NCBI RefSeq assembly: GCF_007559275.1
Contig: NZ_VMHK01000007.1
Coordinates: forward strand, 1-64,000
Source: Bifidobacterium apousia
Lineage (GTDB): Bacteria; Actinomycetota; Actinomycetes; Actinomycetales; Bifidobacteriaceae
DNA length: 64,000 nt
Direction: 5' to 3'
Positions 8,784-18,035 of this stretch are shown one piece after another. The translations under genes were made by a program, and so were the position numbers. Under the pieces are notes generated by a model. That model was given only the letters and a program-made list of their open reading frames with translations. It did no database searches and had not been told where the DNA came from. The stretch's first letter is position 1. Each line of letters opens with the position of its first letter.

Positions 8784-9389
8784 ATGCAGGAGCATGCCGA
8801 GTCAGAGACCGGTCGTGAGAGGCGCAGGCTTCTCGAAGGATGGAATTCACCCCCAAACCTGGTCACCTACACCCGTATCCTCCTGGTCCTGGTCTTCATC
8901 GCCCTGGATCTGATGGCCGGTCCCTGGGGCGAACGCAGGCCTGGCATGCGCTGGACCGCGGCCGTGCTCTTCATCCTCGCCGCCTCGACCGACAAGCTGG
9001 ACGGGTGGCTGGCCCGCCGGTACAACCAGGTGACCGAGCTGGGCAAGCTCATGGATCCCATTGCCGACAAGCTGCTGATCTGCTCGGCGCTGATTGTGGC
9101 CTCCGTCTTCGGCGAGCTCTGGTGGTGGGTCACCGTGCTCTTCCTGGTGCGGGAACTGGGCATCACCCTGCTGCGGGTCCTGGTCATCAACAAGCAGGGC
9201 CGGGTCATCGCCGCCTCCCAGGCTGGCAAGTACAAGACCTTGTTTGAGTGCATCGGCCTGGGCATGCTCATGATGCCCCTGTCGACGGTCTGGCCCTGGT
9301 ACCTGGTGGCCACCCGCGTGGTCATCCTGGTGGCCCTGGCCCTCTGCCTCTATTCGGGAGCGGAATACGTGATGGGGATGCGGCGATGA
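8784..9389 (+). CDS. pgsA: CDP-diacylglycerol-glycerol-3-phosphate phosphatidyltransferase PgsA-like
   Basis: This inner-membrane CDP-alcohol phosphatidyltransferase probably makes phosphatidylglycerol phosphate from CDP-diacylglycerol and glycerol 3-phosphate. The signature DGxxARxxxxxxxxGxxxDxxxD is intact (DGWLARRYNQVTELGKLMD followed by PIADK). About five hydrophobic segments follow a charged N-terminus. The ATG at 8784 has AAGGAG five bases upstream; an in-frame GTG at 8778 overlaps that site and is rejected. The last bases overlap the cinA start (ATGA), so the two are coupled. Another CDP-alcohol acceptor is possible, but the PgsA position beside cinA and recA is conserved in Actinobacteria. 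Confidence 0.9.
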   Translation: MQEHAESETGRERRRLLEGWNSPPNLVTYTRILLVLVFIALDLMAGPWGERRPGMRWTAAVLFILAASTDKLDGWLARRYNQVTELGKLMDPIADKLLICSALIVASVFGELWWWVTVLFLVRELGITLLRVLVINKQGRVIAASQAGKYKTLFECIGLGMLMMPLSTVWPWYLVATRVVILVALALCLYSGAEYVMGMRR

Positions 9390-9955
9390 TCGGCAAGAGC
9401 GTGCAGGGACGTTGCGACGACCTGGCTGGACGGATCATCGACACCTGCCGTGATTCGGGCTTGTTCCTGGCCGCCGCCGAATCGCTGACCGGTGGGCTGC
9501 TGGCCGATGCCTTCGTCAGGATTCCCGGGGCCTCAGACGTTTTCCTTGGGTCGGCCGTCACCTACGACATCGCTGCCAAGGCCGCCATCCTCAAGGTGGA
9601 TCAGGACCTGCTGGCCACCCAGGGCGCGGTCCATCCACGGGTCGCCCAGGAGATGGCCGAGGGCACGGCCAGGCTCTACACCAGGCCGGGGCACGAGGAC
9701 ACGGTCATCGGCATGGCCACGACGGGCGTGGCCGGTCCGGGCCCTGACGGGGACGATCCTGCCGGGCTGGTCTACATCGGTCTGGCCCTGCCCGTCCGGG
9801 TGCTGGGTCGGCGTATCGAGACCGGCCTGCAGTCCCACGCCTACCGGACCTATGCCTACGAGCTGCATCTGGACGGCGACCGGGAACAGGTGCGCCGGGG
9901 CACGGTCATGCGGATTCTGGACCAGCTGGATCGGGCCCTGCACTCGCGGGGCTGA
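9386..9955 (+). CDS. cinA: CinA C-terminal domain protein (nicotinamide-nucleotide amidohydrolase, PncC)
   Basis: At 189 residues this is only the C-terminal deamidase half of full-length CinA, the form called PncC; it lacks the N-terminal COG1058 domain. The family converts NMN to nicotinate mononucleotide in NAD recycling. Typical segments are AAAESLTGGLLADAFV, the VTYDIAAKAAILKV region and ATTGVAGPGPDGDDPAGLVYIG. The start overlaps the pgsA stop as ATGA, so translation is coupled. Its place just before clgR and recA follows the classical competence/DNA-repair neighbourhood. Confidence 0.92.
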   Translation: MIGKSVQGRCDDLAGRIIDTCRDSGLFLAAAESLTGGLLADAFVRIPGASDVFLGSAVTYDIAAKAAILKVDQDLLATQGAVHPRVAQEMAEGTARLYTRPGHEDTVIGMATTGVAGPGPDGDDPAGLVYIGLALPVRVLGRRIETGLQSHAYRTYAYELHLDGDREQVRRGTVMRILDQLDRALHSRG

Positions 9956-10008
9956 CGGCCTGATGCGGTGAGTCGCTTCCACTGACCGCTGTCGGACCTT
10001 GTGCATAC

Positions 10009-10022
10009 GTGACCTTGGTCAC
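10009..10022. promoter_or_regulatory. Inverted repeat upstream of clgR
   Basis: GTGACC and GGTCAC arms flank a TT centre, 100 bases before the clgR start. It may be an operator. It does not obviously match the GTTCGC-type ClgR box known from other Actinobacteria. Confidence 0.35.
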
Positions 10023-10121
10023 AAAGCGGGCCTTTCGGGTTCCTCCCCTGGAATAATTCAGTAGCTCGTCTGTTGGTCACTGTGTAAGAAGTTGAACACG
10101 ATAATGGCGAAAGGGGCTGCT

Positions 10122-10640
10122 ATGGCCAGCACCGAGACCGTGATGACTCGAACCAACGATACCTATGATGTCAAGCCGGCCGCACCCGGAGTGGAGCGCA
10201 ACGCGCGGGTTCGTGATCTGACGCCCGCCCAGCGTCGTGCCGTTGTCTTCGCCCAGCAGCAGGTGATCCGTGCCAAGGCCGCCAAGAAGGCCAAGGAGGA
10301 GCGCCAGGCCAATCTGAACAAGATGTGGATGGAGGAGGACGGTATGGAAGCCAGCCGTCAGCGGGCAGCCTCCAACAACGACGGCCGGGCCGTCACCCAT
10401 ACCGTCTCCCTGCGCGAGGCCCTGGGCCACGTGCTGCGCGAGCTGAGGACCAACGATCACAAGACCCTGCGTGAGGTCAGCGAGAAGGCCGGCGTGTCCC
10501 TGGGCTACCTGTCCGAGGTGGAACGCGGCCAGAAGGAGGCCAGCTCCGAACTGCTGAGCTCCATCGCCGACGCGCTGGGCCTGGGTGTGCCGCAGACCCT
10601 GCGGATGGTGGCGGACTACCTGGAGTCCACTCAGGAGTAA
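10122..10640 (+). CDS. clgR: ClgR-like XRE-family transcriptional regulator
   Basis: ClgR activates clp protease and chaperone genes in Actinobacteria. This 172-residue protein has an unusual N-terminal ~85 residues that are charged and partly Gln/Lys/Ala-rich. A helix-turn-helix domain follows, [14 protein letters not shown] then [31 protein letters not shown], which closely follows the ClgR recognition helix. The start at 10122 has AAAGGGG six bases upstream; ATG 10104 (MAKGAA) is in frame and possible. ClgR proteins are often about 100-110 residues, so the N-terminal extension is notable. Two hairpins terminate the transcript. Confidence 0.85.
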   Translation: MASTETVMTRTNDTYDVKPAAPGVERNARVRDLTPAQRRAVVFAQQQVIRAKAAKKAKEERQANLNKMWMEEDGMEASRQRAASNNDGRAVTHTVSLREALGHVLRELRTNDHKTLREVSEKAGVSLGYLSEVERGQKEASSELLSSIADALGLGVPQTLRMVADYLESTQE

Positions 10641-10651
10641 GCATGTCAGGT

Positions 10652-10672
10652 TCCGCCGGTTGAATCGGCGGA
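10652..10672 (+). terminator. First hairpin after clgR
   Basis: TCCGCCG and CGGCGGA form a 7-bp stem with a seven-base loop, followed by CCGTTCTT. Confidence 0.6.
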
Positions 10673-10680
10673 CCGTTCTT

Positions 10681-10718
10681 GAGGGCGTCCGGTTCTGAGG
10701 AACCTGGCGCCCTCTTCT
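10681..10718 (+). terminator. Second hairpin after clgR
   Basis: GAGGGCG and CGCCCTC form the outer stem and GGTTC/GAACC an inner stem, followed by TTCT. Two terminators in tandem separate clgR from the DUF3046 gene. Confidence 0.7.
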
Positions 10719-10785
10719 GCTGACTGTCGGTTGCTACCGTAGAAGGGGTGTGACAGGGTGGGTCTTGGACGAAAGGTGATGTCGG

Positions 10786-11019
10786 GTGCGTGAACGGGAA
10801 TTCTGGCAGCTGCTGGAGGAGGTCTTCGGCCGGGTCTACGGACGCAGTCTGGCCCGTGACCAGAGGCTGACCGCCCTGGATGCCATGACCGTAATAGAGG
10901 CCCTGGATGCGGGTGTGGAGCCGCGCGTGGTCTGGAATGTGCTCTGCGATCAGATGGAGATTCCCGACTCCCGGCGCTGGGGGAAGGACCACAATGCGCC
11001 GCCCCTGCCGGCAGCCTGA
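10786..11019 (+). CDS. DUF3046 family small protein
   Basis: This 77-residue protein starts at a GTG (VREREFWQLLEEVFG) with AAAGG about nine bases upstream. It matches DUF3046, a short actinobacterial family nearly always encoded next to recA. Conserved features are the REFW start, the GRSLARDQRLTALDAMTVIEAL helix and the VWNVLCDQMEIP segment. No function is established. It ends 50 bases before the recA LexA box, so it is transcribed separately from recA under DNA damage. Confidence 0.85.
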   Translation: MREREFWQLLEEVFGRVYGRSLARDQRLTALDAMTVIEALDAGVEPRVVWNVLCDQMEIPDSRRWGKDHNAPPLPAA

Positions 11020-11068
11020 TCGGCGGGTTTTATCCTCCGCGAATTTATTGCCCATTCCAGGTGATTTT

Positions 11069-11098
11069 CGAACATTTGTTCGTATAGTCGGGTATACT
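11069..11098 (+). promoter_or_regulatory. LexA (SOS) box and -10 element of recA
   Basis: CGAACATTTGTTCG (11069-11082) is a perfect GAAC-N4-GTTC SOS box of the Gram-positive type. TATACT (11093-11098) is the -10 element, so bound LexA would cover the -35 region. A leader of about 140 bases follows before recA. Confidence 0.88.
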
Positions 11099-11247
11099 GA
11101 TACCCATGGTCCGGTGATCATCGGCACGTTTGACCACATCGGGCGCCGGGACCGCAGACAGGTTCCGACCGCGGATAGGCTGTCAATCGTGAGGTCGTCA
11201 ATCAGGATGTCGTCATCGTGAGGTCGGTTACGAAGAAGGAGAGCCAT

Positions 11248-12402
11248 ATGGCACGTCAGAGCAACAGTGGCAAGGCGAAGAAGGAAGAGGAGGGCGGGAT
11301 CGACCCCCGTCGCCAGGCAGCCTTGAACACGGCCCTCGCGCAGGTGGAGAAGAGCTTCGGCAAGGGTTCGGCCATGCGCCTGGGCGACAAGCCCGCCCAG
11401 GATGTGGAGGTCATTCCCACCGGGTCCCTGGCCTTGGACATGGCCCTGGGCATCGGCGGACTGCCCCGCGGCCGCATCGTCGAGATCTATGGTCCCGAAT
11501 CCTCGGGCAAGACCACCCTGGCCCTGCACGCGGTGGCCAATGCACAGGCCGGCGGTGGAGTGGCCGCTTTCATCGATGCTGAGCACGCTCTGGATCCTGA
11601 GTACGCCAAGAAGCTGGGCGTGGACACGGACTCCCTGATCGTCTCCCAGCCGGACAACGGCGAGCAGGCGCTGGAGATCGCCGACATGCTGATCCGGTCG
11701 GGCGCCCTGGATGTCATCGTCATCGACTCGGTGGCCGCTCTGGTGCCCAAGGCTGAGATCGAGGGCGATATGGGCGACAGCCACGTGGGTCTGCAGGCCA
11801 GGCTGATGAGCCAGGCCCTGCGCAAGATGACTGGTGCCCTGTCCCAGGCCAACACCACGGCCATCTTCATCAACCAGCTCAGGGAGAAGATCGGCGTCTT
11901 CTTCGGCAGCCCGGAGACCACCACCGGCGGCAAGGCCCTGAAGTTCTACGCCTCGGTCCGCTTGGACATCCGCCGCATCCAGACCCTGAAGAACGGCGAC
12001 GAGGCGGTGGGCAACCGCACCAAGGTCAAGGTGGTCAAGAACAAGATGGCCCCGCCCTTCAAGGTGGCCGAATTCGACATTCTCTACGGGGAGGGCATCT
12101 CCAAGGAGGGTTCGGTTCTGGACATGGCCCTGCAGACCAACATCGTCAAGAAGTCGGGCTCCTGGTTCACCTACGAGGGCGATCAGCTGGGTCAGGGCAG
12201 GGAGAACGTCCGTCAGTTCCTCAAGGACAACCCCGGCCTGACCAAGGAGATCGAAGATAAGGTCAAGGTTGCCTTCGGCCTTATTCCTGCTCCCTCCGAG
12301 GACGACAAGGCCGATCAGGCTGATGCTGGCCAAGACAGCAAGGAAGACGACTCGGCTCCTGTAGACATCAACAGCACTGTGCCCACGGCCCAGGCTGCAT
12401 GA
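11248..12402 (+). CDS. recA: Recombinase RecA
   Basis: RecA forms filaments on single-stranded DNA, drives strand exchange and triggers LexA self-cleavage. The 384-residue protein is full length. The Walker A is GPESSGKTT, the L2 loop region reads [21 protein letters not shown], and [11 protein letters not shown] precedes it. The C-terminus is an acidic, disordered tail. The ATG at 11248 has AAGGAG six bases upstream; a GTG at 11218 in frame has no such site. The LexA box shows damage induction, and recX follows four bases after the stop. Confidence 0.98.
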   Translation: MARQSNSGKAKKEEEGGIDPRRQAALNTALAQVEKSFGKGSAMRLGDKPAQDVEVIPTGSLALDMALGIGGLPRGRIVEIYGPESSGKTTLALHAVANAQAGGGVAAFIDAEHALDPEYAKKLGVDTDSLIVSQPDNGEQALEIADMLIRSGALDVIVIDSVAALVPKAEIEGDMGDSHVGLQARLMSQALRKMTGALSQANTTAIFINQLREKIGVFFGSPETTTGGKALKFYASVRLDIRRIQTLKNGDEAVGNRTKVKVVKNKMAPPFKVAEFDILYGEGISKEGSVLDMALQTNIVKKSGSWFTYEGDQLGQGRENVRQFLKDNPGLTKEIEDKVKVAFGLIPAPSEDDKADQADAGQDSKEDDSAPVDINSTVPTAQAA

Positions 12403-12406
12403 CCTG

Positions 12407-13321
12407 ATGATCTCGGCCGAGGACTTCCTCAAGGAAAATCCTGTCCGACTGGCGCAGACCGGGGATCCTGCCGACTCCATCACAGAGTCGAAGAATCCTC
12501 GGTCGGACCAGTTGCAACCAGACTCTGCGGGTGCGCCTGCTCCAGCAGAGTCGGTGTCAGTCCTTGATCCTGCCCCTGCGCAGAAGGATGACAGCTACAA
12601 GGAAGACAGCCGCCCAGCGCAGCCCCCTGTCCTCGGTCTGGGACATGGCGCTCGGTTCGGAGGCAGTCTGGAAGATATTGACAGTCATGCCAATGCTGAT
12701 ATGGGTGAGGATTCCCTGGCAGGTCGCCATTCCCATGGTCGCCGTTCTGCCCGGGGTTCCGACAGGAGGACCCGCCGCCGTGGCCGTCGTCCACATGCTG
12801 GCGGCTTTGGCGGAGGCTCCGCACCTGCAGCCCCTCGAGCGGATGCGGATGATGCGGATGCTTGCCGGGAGGCTGCCCTGACCCTGCTGGATGCAGCGGC
12901 CCGTTCGAGTGGAGCCCTGGCCCGTCGCCTGGTCGACAAGGGGTTTGATACGAACGTGGTCGATCAAGTGATCGACCGGCTGACCAAGCTGGGTCTGGTA
13001 GATGACCAGGCCTATGCCCAGGATCTGCTGCGTTCCTGCCTGCATCGCACCATGGGGGAGCGCGGCGTGCTCTCGGAGATGACCCGCAAGGGTCTGGATC
13101 CGGGACTGGCTGCGCAGGTGGTGGCCCAGGCCTCCCGTGAGGGGCTCTTCGTAGACTCCGCCTACGAGCTCGGTCGCAAGGTGGCCCGGAAGACAGCCGG
13201 ACTTGATCTCAAGGTGCGCAAACGGCGATTCTGGAGTGCTGGATCCCGCAAGGGCCACAGTCCCGGCCTTCTCAACCAGGTGGCAGCCGACCTTTTCGTC
13301 TCTGACGACCCTCTCGATTGA
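12407..13321 (+). CDS. recX: Regulatory protein RecX with a long N-terminal extension
   Basis: RecX caps and restrains RecA filaments. The RecX three-helix repeats occupy residues ~150-304: CREAALTLLDAAARSSGALARRLVDKGF, then VIDRLTKLGLVDDQAYAQDLL. The family is usually 150-200 residues, so the first ~150 residues here are extra. They are low-complexity: an acidic/Gln/Pro part, then an Arg-rich stretch (residues ~108-127), then Gly/Ala/Asp. The start four bases after recA implies co-transcription and SOS control. An internal in-frame ATG near codon 98 could give a shorter form. Confidence 0.9.
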   Translation: MISAEDFLKENPVRLAQTGDPADSITESKNPRSDQLQPDSAGAPAPAESVSVLDPAPAQKDDSYKEDSRPAQPPVLGLGHGARFGGSLEDIDSHANADMGEDSLAGRHSHGRRSARGSDRRTRRRGRRPHAGGFGGGSAPAAPRADADDADACREAALTLLDAAARSSGALARRLVDKGFDTNVVDQVIDRLTKLGLVDDQAYAQDLLRSCLHRTMGERGVLSEMTRKGLDPGLAAQVVAQASREGLFVDSAYELGRKVARKTAGLDLKVRKRRFWSAGSRKGHSPGLLNQVAADLFVSDDPLD

Positions 13322-13357
13322 GCCGATTGCTGCATAGGCGCCACATGGTAAAAGAGA

Positions 13358-13736
13358 AGATGAGACCTCTCATATACCCCGGGTTCTGTCATCGACCGGA
13401 TGATATCCGGACGACGGATGGCCATCCATCTCGACCTGACGTTGCCGCCAGGCTCTAGCGGCCTACCCGAAGGCGGGACGAGCAGCCCCTGAATGCCTTC
13501 TGCTTGGCCTTGCTCCCGATGAGGCTTGCCATGCGGTCGGCGTTACCGTCGACCCGGTGGTCTCTTACACCGCCGTTTCACCCTTGCCCGCCTTATCAGG
13601 CGAGCGGTCTGTTCTCTGTTGCGCTATCTCTCAGGTCGCCCTGGGCGGACGTTATCCGCCATCGTGCTCTGTGGAGCCCGGAAGTTCCTCAGCCCTTCCC
13701 AGGAGGAGGGGCCGCGGCCATCCGAGAGGTCTCGGG
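13358..13736 (-). ncRNA. rnpB: RNase P RNA, bacterial class A
   Basis: This is the catalytic RNA that removes 5' leaders from pre-tRNA. On the minus strand the P1 helix pairs GAGACCTCTC (5' end, 13733-13724) with GAGAGGTCTC (3' end, 13371-13362). Class A landmarks follow: AACAGAGAACAGACCGC, AGGGTGAAACGGCGGTGTAAG with AGACCACC, GGAGCAAGGCCAA, and the 3' ACAGAACCCGG. The usual GAGGAAAGTCC of conserved region I reads GAGGAACTTCC, and the matching 3' strand reads GGGGT in place of GGCTT, so the P4 helix is preserved by compensation. Ends are placed from P1 and are good to a few bases. Confidence 0.93.
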
Positions 13737-13828
13737 GATTCAGCATAGCGGAACTGAACGACCGGACCGGCGGTCATGATCCCGCTCTGGCCTCAAGCTC
13801 AATCAGTGAGTCAGCCCTGCTCTTCGGA

Positions 13829-13834
13829 TACAAT
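13829..13834 (+). promoter_or_regulatory. -10 element of hpf
   Basis: TACAAT lies 76 bases before the hpf start and about 93 bases from the divergent rnpB 5' end. Confidence 0.45.
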
Positions 13835-13910
13835 CGGAAGCACAGTCGATGGTGACCAAGTCCGCCATCGCACCAGCGGTTCGTCCGCTCACAAGTGCAA
13901 GGAGATTCCC

Positions 13911-14594
13911 ATGGAGATCGTCATTACCGGTCGACATACCCAAATCAAGCAGCGGTTCCGCGATGTTGTGGACAGCAAGATGAATAGGGTGACGGCCATC
14001 GCCCCCGATGCCCAGCGCATCCAGGTCGTTCTGACACATGAAGGCAATCCCCGCCAGGCTGACAGCGCCAAGAGGGTGGAGCTCACGGTCCAGGCCGGCA
14101 AGACCGTGATTCGCGCCGAGGCTTCCAGCGCCGACGAGTTCAGTGCGCTGGACATGGCCCTGGACAAGCTGACCCAGCGTCTGCGCCGGGTTCGCGACCG
14201 CCGCAAGGACCACCGCCGCGGACTGGAGCATCCGCCCCTGCCCGCCGATCTGCCCGTGGATGACCAGCCAGGCGATGAGGGCGATCAGGGAGACCAGGGC
14301 CAGGAGTCCAACCCCGATAACAGCGCTCAAACCGCCGTGGCCTCGGACCTGGCTCCGGGCCAGTCGGTCGAGGTGCAGGTGGGGGACACCCCCATTGTCA
14401 TCCGCCGCAAGCTGCACATCGCCGAGCCCATGAGCATCGACGAGGCCCTTTACGAGATGGAGCTGATCGGCCACGACTTCTTCCTCTTCGTCAACAAGGA
14501 GACCCAGCGGCCGTCGGTGGTATATCGCCGGCACGGATGGAGCTACGGCGTCTTCGAGATCGATACGACTGAGCATGTAGGCCAGAAGAAGTAA
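13911..14594 (+). CDS. hpf: Ribosome hibernation promoting factor, long form
   Basis: Long HPF binds the 30S decoding centre and dimerises ribosomes into inactive 100S particles in stationary phase. The N-terminal S30AE domain (residues 1-~105) starts MEIVITGRHTQIKQRFRD. A variable acidic linker (~120-160) follows. The C-terminal dimerisation domain (~165-227) has the motifs PMSIDEALYEMELIGHDFFLF and VVYRRHGWSYGVFEI. AAGGAG lies six bases before the ATG at 13911. The placement directly before secA is standard in Actinobacteria. Confidence 0.95.
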   Translation: MEIVITGRHTQIKQRFRDVVDSKMNRVTAIAPDAQRIQVVLTHEGNPRQADSAKRVELTVQAGKTVIRAEASSADEFSALDMALDKLTQRLRRVRDRRKDHRRGLEHPPLPADLPVDDQPGDEGDQGDQGQESNPDNSAQTAVASDLAPGQSVEVQVGDTPIVIRRKLHIAEPMSIDEALYEMELIGHDFFLFVNKETQRPSVVYRRHGWSYGVFEIDTTEHVGQKK

Positions 14595-14630
14595 CAGCAA
14601 AACGGATAGACGAGCGGATATTGAACTGTG

Positions 14631-14682
14631 GGGCGATTCCCCGGCGGCAAATTGGCCTGACGTGCGGAGAATCGCCCTTCTT
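14631..14682 (+). terminator. Terminator after hpf
   Basis: GGGCGATTC (14631-14639) pairs with GAATCGCCC (14669-14677), followed by TTCTTC. The 29-base loop contains a smaller GGCC-based pairing. Confidence 0.6.
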
Positions 14683-14758
14683 CAATGCCCTGTCCGGCTG
14701 CCAAGGCCGCAGTTGAGTTCATGGAACCATCGGTTTCGAGAAAATCGGTGCATTCGCG

Positions 14759-14767
14759 TAAGATAAT
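14759..14767 (+). promoter_or_regulatory. Possible -10 element of secA
   Basis: Overlapping TAAGAT and GATAAT hexamers lie 65-75 bases before the secA start. A convincing -35 is not seen. Confidence 0.3.
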
Positions 14768-14832
14768 CAAGGTCTGGGCCTACGTCAGCTGAGGGCGTGC
14801 GAAGGCCATAAAAGAACGGTAGGGAGCGCAAC

Positions 14833-17805
14833 GTGGTAGCAGTCTTGGACAAGGTCCTCCGTATGGGCGAGGGTCGTCAGATTCGCAAGCTTCAGGGGGT
14901 GGCCAAGGCGACCAACGCCTTCGAGGATCAGATCTCGGCCATGAGCGATGAGGAGCTCAAGGCGCAGACGCCCAAGTTCAAGCAGCGACTGGAGAACGGC
15001 GAATCCCTGGATTCCCTGATGCCCGAAGCCTTCGCCACGGTTCGCGAGGTTTCCAAGCGCACCCTGGGCCAGCGGCACTTCGACGTCCAGCTGATGGGCG
15101 GCGCGGCCCTGCACTGGGGCAACATCGCCGAGATGAAGACCGGCGAGGGCAAGACTCTGGTGGCCACCCTGCCCAGCTATTTGAACGCCCTGGAGGGCAA
15201 GGGCGTGCACGTGGTCACGGTCAACGACTACCTGGCCTCCTACCAGAGCGAGCTCATGGGGCGCATCTTCCGCTTCCTGGGCATGAGCGTGGGCTGCATC
15301 ATCACCGACCAGCGCCCCAACGAGCGCCGCAAGCAGTACCAGGCGGACATCACCTACGGCACCAACAATGAATTCGGCTTCGACTACCTGCGCGACAACA
15401 TGGCCTGGGACAAGGACGAGCTGGTCCAGCGCGGCCACCATTTCGCCATCGTGGACGAGGTGGATTCCATCCTGATCGACGAGGCACGAACTCCTCTGAT
15501 CATCTCCGGACCCGCCGAGGGCGATGTGACCCGATGGTACCGGCAGTTCGCCAAGCTGGTCCCCAAGCTGACCAGGGACGAGGACTACGAGGTCGACGAG
15601 AAGAAGAAGGTCGTCGGCATCCTGGATCCGGGCATCACCAAGGTGGAGGACTACCTGGGCATCGACAACCTCTACGAGCCCGCCAACACCGCCCTGATCG
15701 GGTACCTGAACAACGCCATCAAGGCCAAGGAGCTCTTCCTGCGCGACCGCGACTACGTGGTCCAGAACGGCGAGGTCCTGATCGTGGACGAACACACGGG
15801 CCGTCTGCTCAAGGGCCGCCGCTACAACGAGGGCCTCCACCAGGCCATCGAGGCCAAGGAGGGCGTGGAGGTCAAGGCCGAGAACCAGACCTTCGCCACC
15901 ATCACCCTGCAGAACTACTTCCGCATGTACGACAAGCTGGCGGGCATGACCGGCACGGCCGAGACCGAGGCCGCCGAGTTCATGAACACCTACAAGCTGG
16001 GCGTGCTGCCCATCCCCACCAACAAGCCCATGATCCGCAAGGATCAGGACGATCTGATCTACCGCTCCAAGAAGGAGAAGCTGGCCGCCATCGTCCGGGA
16101 CGTTGCCAAGCGGCATGCCAAGGGCCAGCCCATCCTGCTGGGCACTGCATCCGTGGAGTCCTCCGAGGTGGTCTCCTCCCTGCTGGACGTAGCCGGCATC
16201 GACCACCAGGTGCTCAACGCCAAGCAGCATGCGCGCGAGGCTGCTGTCGTAGCCGTGGCAGGGCGCAAGGGGGCCGTGACCGTGGCCACCAACATGGCCG
16301 GGCGCGGCACCGACATCATGCTGGGCGGCAACGTGGAGTTCCTCGCCGATCAGAAGCTCAAGGAGCAGGGCTACTCGCCCGACGACACCCCTGAGGAGTA
16401 TGAGAAGCGCTGGCCCAAGATGCTGGATTCCGTCAAGGAACAGGTCAAGGATGAGCATGAGGAAGTCGTCAAGCTGGGCGGCCTCTACGTGCTGGGCACC
16501 GAACGGCACGAGTCCCGCCGCATCGACAACCAGCTGCGCGGTCGTTCCGGCCGTCAGGGCGACCCCGGTGAGTCCAGGTTCTACCTGAGCCTGGAGGATG
16601 ACCTGATGCGCCTGTTCAACACCCAGCTGGTGGCTCGAATGATGTCCTCCACGAGCCTGCCCGAAGGTCAGCCCATAGGCACCAAGAGCGTCTCCAAGGG
16701 TGTGCGCAATGCACAGAAGTCTGTCGAATCCCGCAACTACGAGATCCGCAAGAATGTGCTCAAGTACGACGACGTGATGAACAAGCAGCGCCAGGTCATC
16801 TACGGCGAGCGTCAGGCCGTGCTCAAGGGCGAGGACATCCACCGGGACATCCTCCGCTTCATCCGCGAGACCGTGACTTCATACATCCGTGGGGCGCAGA
16901 ACGGCTCGGACAAGCCTCAGGAATGGGATGCTGACGGACTCTGGAAGGCGCTGGCCTCCGTCTATCCGATCAGTCTCGACCAGGATGAGACCATGGACTC
17001 CCTGGAGTCTTTGAAGGGTGACAAGGCCGTCAAGGCCCTGGCGGACAAGATCGTGGAGGACGCCGAGTCCATCTACCAGGAGCGCGAGGATGAACTGGGC
17101 GAGAAGGGCTCAAGGCAGCTGGAGCGCCAGGTGGTCCTCTCCGTCCTGGACAGCAAGTGGCGTGAGCACCTCTACGAGATGGACTACCTCAAGGACGGCA
17201 TCGGCCTGCGCGGCATGGGTCAGCGCGACCCCCTGGTCGAGTACCAGCGCGAGGGCTACCAGATGTACAACTCCATGATCGACGCCATCAAGGAGCAGAC
17301 CGTGCAGCTGCTCTTCAACGTGGACCTCAAGCAAATTGCCGCCAGCCAGGAGAACGAGCGGCGGGCCCGCGAAGAACGCGAAGAAAACGAGGCGAGCCAG
17401 TCCGAAGAGGTCAACTACCAGGCGCCTGAAGAGCCTGACGCCGAGGATGAGACCACCGACATCGACGAGACGGCCGAGGAGCGCGATGAGGATGCCCCGG
17501 CGGGCAGCGTCCAGGAGGACTCCGACGAGGATGCGTCAGAGGATGCCGCCGACGCGCAGTCGGGTCTGAGCACGTCCGTCGAGGACTCGGAGGCTTCCGA
17601 CGATTCGGCCCCGGCCCCGGTTGGGCCTGCTCCCATCAGCCATGCCGAGGGCAAGGTTCCTGCTAATAAGAGGCCCAAGGCCGTAGAGGACCACTCGCCC
17701 TGGGCCGACGGCCGCACCTTCCCGGGCACGCCTCGCAACGCGCCTTGCCCTTGCGGTTCTGGACGCAAGTACAAGATGTGCCACGGTCAGAACGAGAAGA
17801 AATGA
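14833..17805 (+). CDS. secA: Preprotein translocase ATPase SecA
   Basis: SecA pushes unfolded secretory proteins through SecYEG using ATP. The 990-residue protein starts at a GTG with AGGGAG six bases upstream. It has Walker A MKTGEGKT (about residue 101-109), the [20 protein letters not shown] signature of NBD1, the preprotein cross-linking domain, NBD2 ([16 protein letters not shown]) and helical scaffold regions. A ~150-residue acidic tail precedes a zinc-binding SEC-C motif, [14 protein letters not shown], which contacts SecB or ribosomes in other bacteria. This looks like the housekeeping SecA1; no secA2 is in the window. Confidence 0.98.
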   Translation: MVAVLDKVLRMGEGRQIRKLQGVAKATNAFEDQISAMSDEELKAQTPKFKQRLENGESLDSLMPEAFATVREVSKRTLGQRHFDVQLMGGAALHWGNIAEMKTGEGKTLVATLPSYLNALEGKGVHVVTVNDYLASYQSELMGRIFRFLGMSVGCIITDQRPNERRKQYQADITYGTNNEFGFDYLRDNMAWDKDELVQRGHHFAIVDEVDSILIDEARTPLIISGPAEGDVTRWYRQFAKLVPKLTRDEDYEVDEKKKVVGILDPGITKVEDYLGIDNLYEPANTALIGYLNNAIKAKELFLRDRDYVVQNGEVLIVDEHTGRLLKGRRYNEGLHQAIEAKEGVEVKAENQTFATITLQNYFRMYDKLAGMTGTAETEAAEFMNTYKLGVLPIPTNKPMIRKDQDDLIYRSKKEKLAAIVRDVAKRHAKGQPILLGTASVESSEVVSSLLDVAGIDHQVLNAKQHAREAAVVAVAGRKGAVTVATNMAGRGTDIMLGGNVEFLADQKLKEQGYSPDDTPEEYEKRWPKMLDSVKEQVKDEHEEVVKLGGLYVLGTERHESRRIDNQLRGRSGRQGDPGESRFYLSLEDDLMRLFNTQLVARMMSSTSLPEGQPIGTKSVSKGVRNAQKSVESRNYEIRKNVLKYDDVMNKQRQVIYGERQAVLKGEDIHRDILRFIRETVTSYIRGAQNGSDKPQEWDADGLWKALASVYPISLDQDETMDSLESLKGDKAVKALADKIVEDAESIYQEREDELGEKGSRQLERQVVLSVLDSKWREHLYEMDYLKDGIGLRGMGQRDPLVEYQREGYQMYNSMIDAIKEQTVQLLFNVDLKQIAASQENERRAREEREENEASQSEEVNYQAPEEPDAEDETTDIDETAEERDEDAPAGSVQEDSDEDASEDAADAQSGLSTSVEDSEASDDSAPAPVGPAPISHAEGKVPANKRPKAVEDHSPWADGRTFPGTPRNAPCPCGSGRKYKMCHGQNEKK

Positions 17806-17858
17806 CAGGTACGCGTAATCAGTAGCGGCTTTTGCAGATAGGGTTGCTGATCTGATTG

Positions 17859-17890
17859 ACGGCCATCGCTCACCAGGGCGGTGGCCGTTT
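17859..17890 (+). terminator. Terminator after secA
   Basis: ACGGCCA (17859-17865) pairs with TGGCCGT (17882-17888), then TTT. It lies 54 bases after the secA stop. Confidence 0.65.
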
Positions 17891-17992
17891 CCATATAGTG
17901 GATTGCCTTCTTTCATATATTGGTAGCAAAATGACCAAAATATGGGATGGCCTTGTGCAGGGGAGGGGCAGGGCAGTAAACCTAGAGCAAAC

Positions 17993-18013
17993 AGCGGGGC
18001 ATCCAGCCCCGCT
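17993..18013 (+). promoter_or_regulatory. Hairpin in the trpD leader, possible attenuator
   Basis: A perfect 8-bp G+C-rich stem, AGCGGGGC with GCCCCGCT, and a five-base loop are followed by TCTTC. It ends six bases before the AAAGGA ribosome binding region of trpD. The in-frame leader has one Trp codon (TGG at 17943), too few for a standard Trp attenuator. It could be a terminator or a translation-level element. Confidence 0.35.
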
Positions 18014-18035
18014 TCTTCAAAGGAAAAGAGTCATC

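Noticed and set aside
10477-12483. 668-codon minus-strand frame opposite recA
   Set aside because: Covers recA, its promoter and the LexA box; composition follows the antisense of coding DNA.
13504-13855. Open frames on the plus strand across the RNase P region
   Set aside because: They lie antisense to a structured RNA whose P1, P4 and conserved loops pair correctly.
17931-18035. Upstream 35-codon extension of trpD as a Trp leader peptide
   Set aside because: Only one Trp codon, in frame with trpD and crossing the hairpin; no tandem Trp codons as in true leaders.
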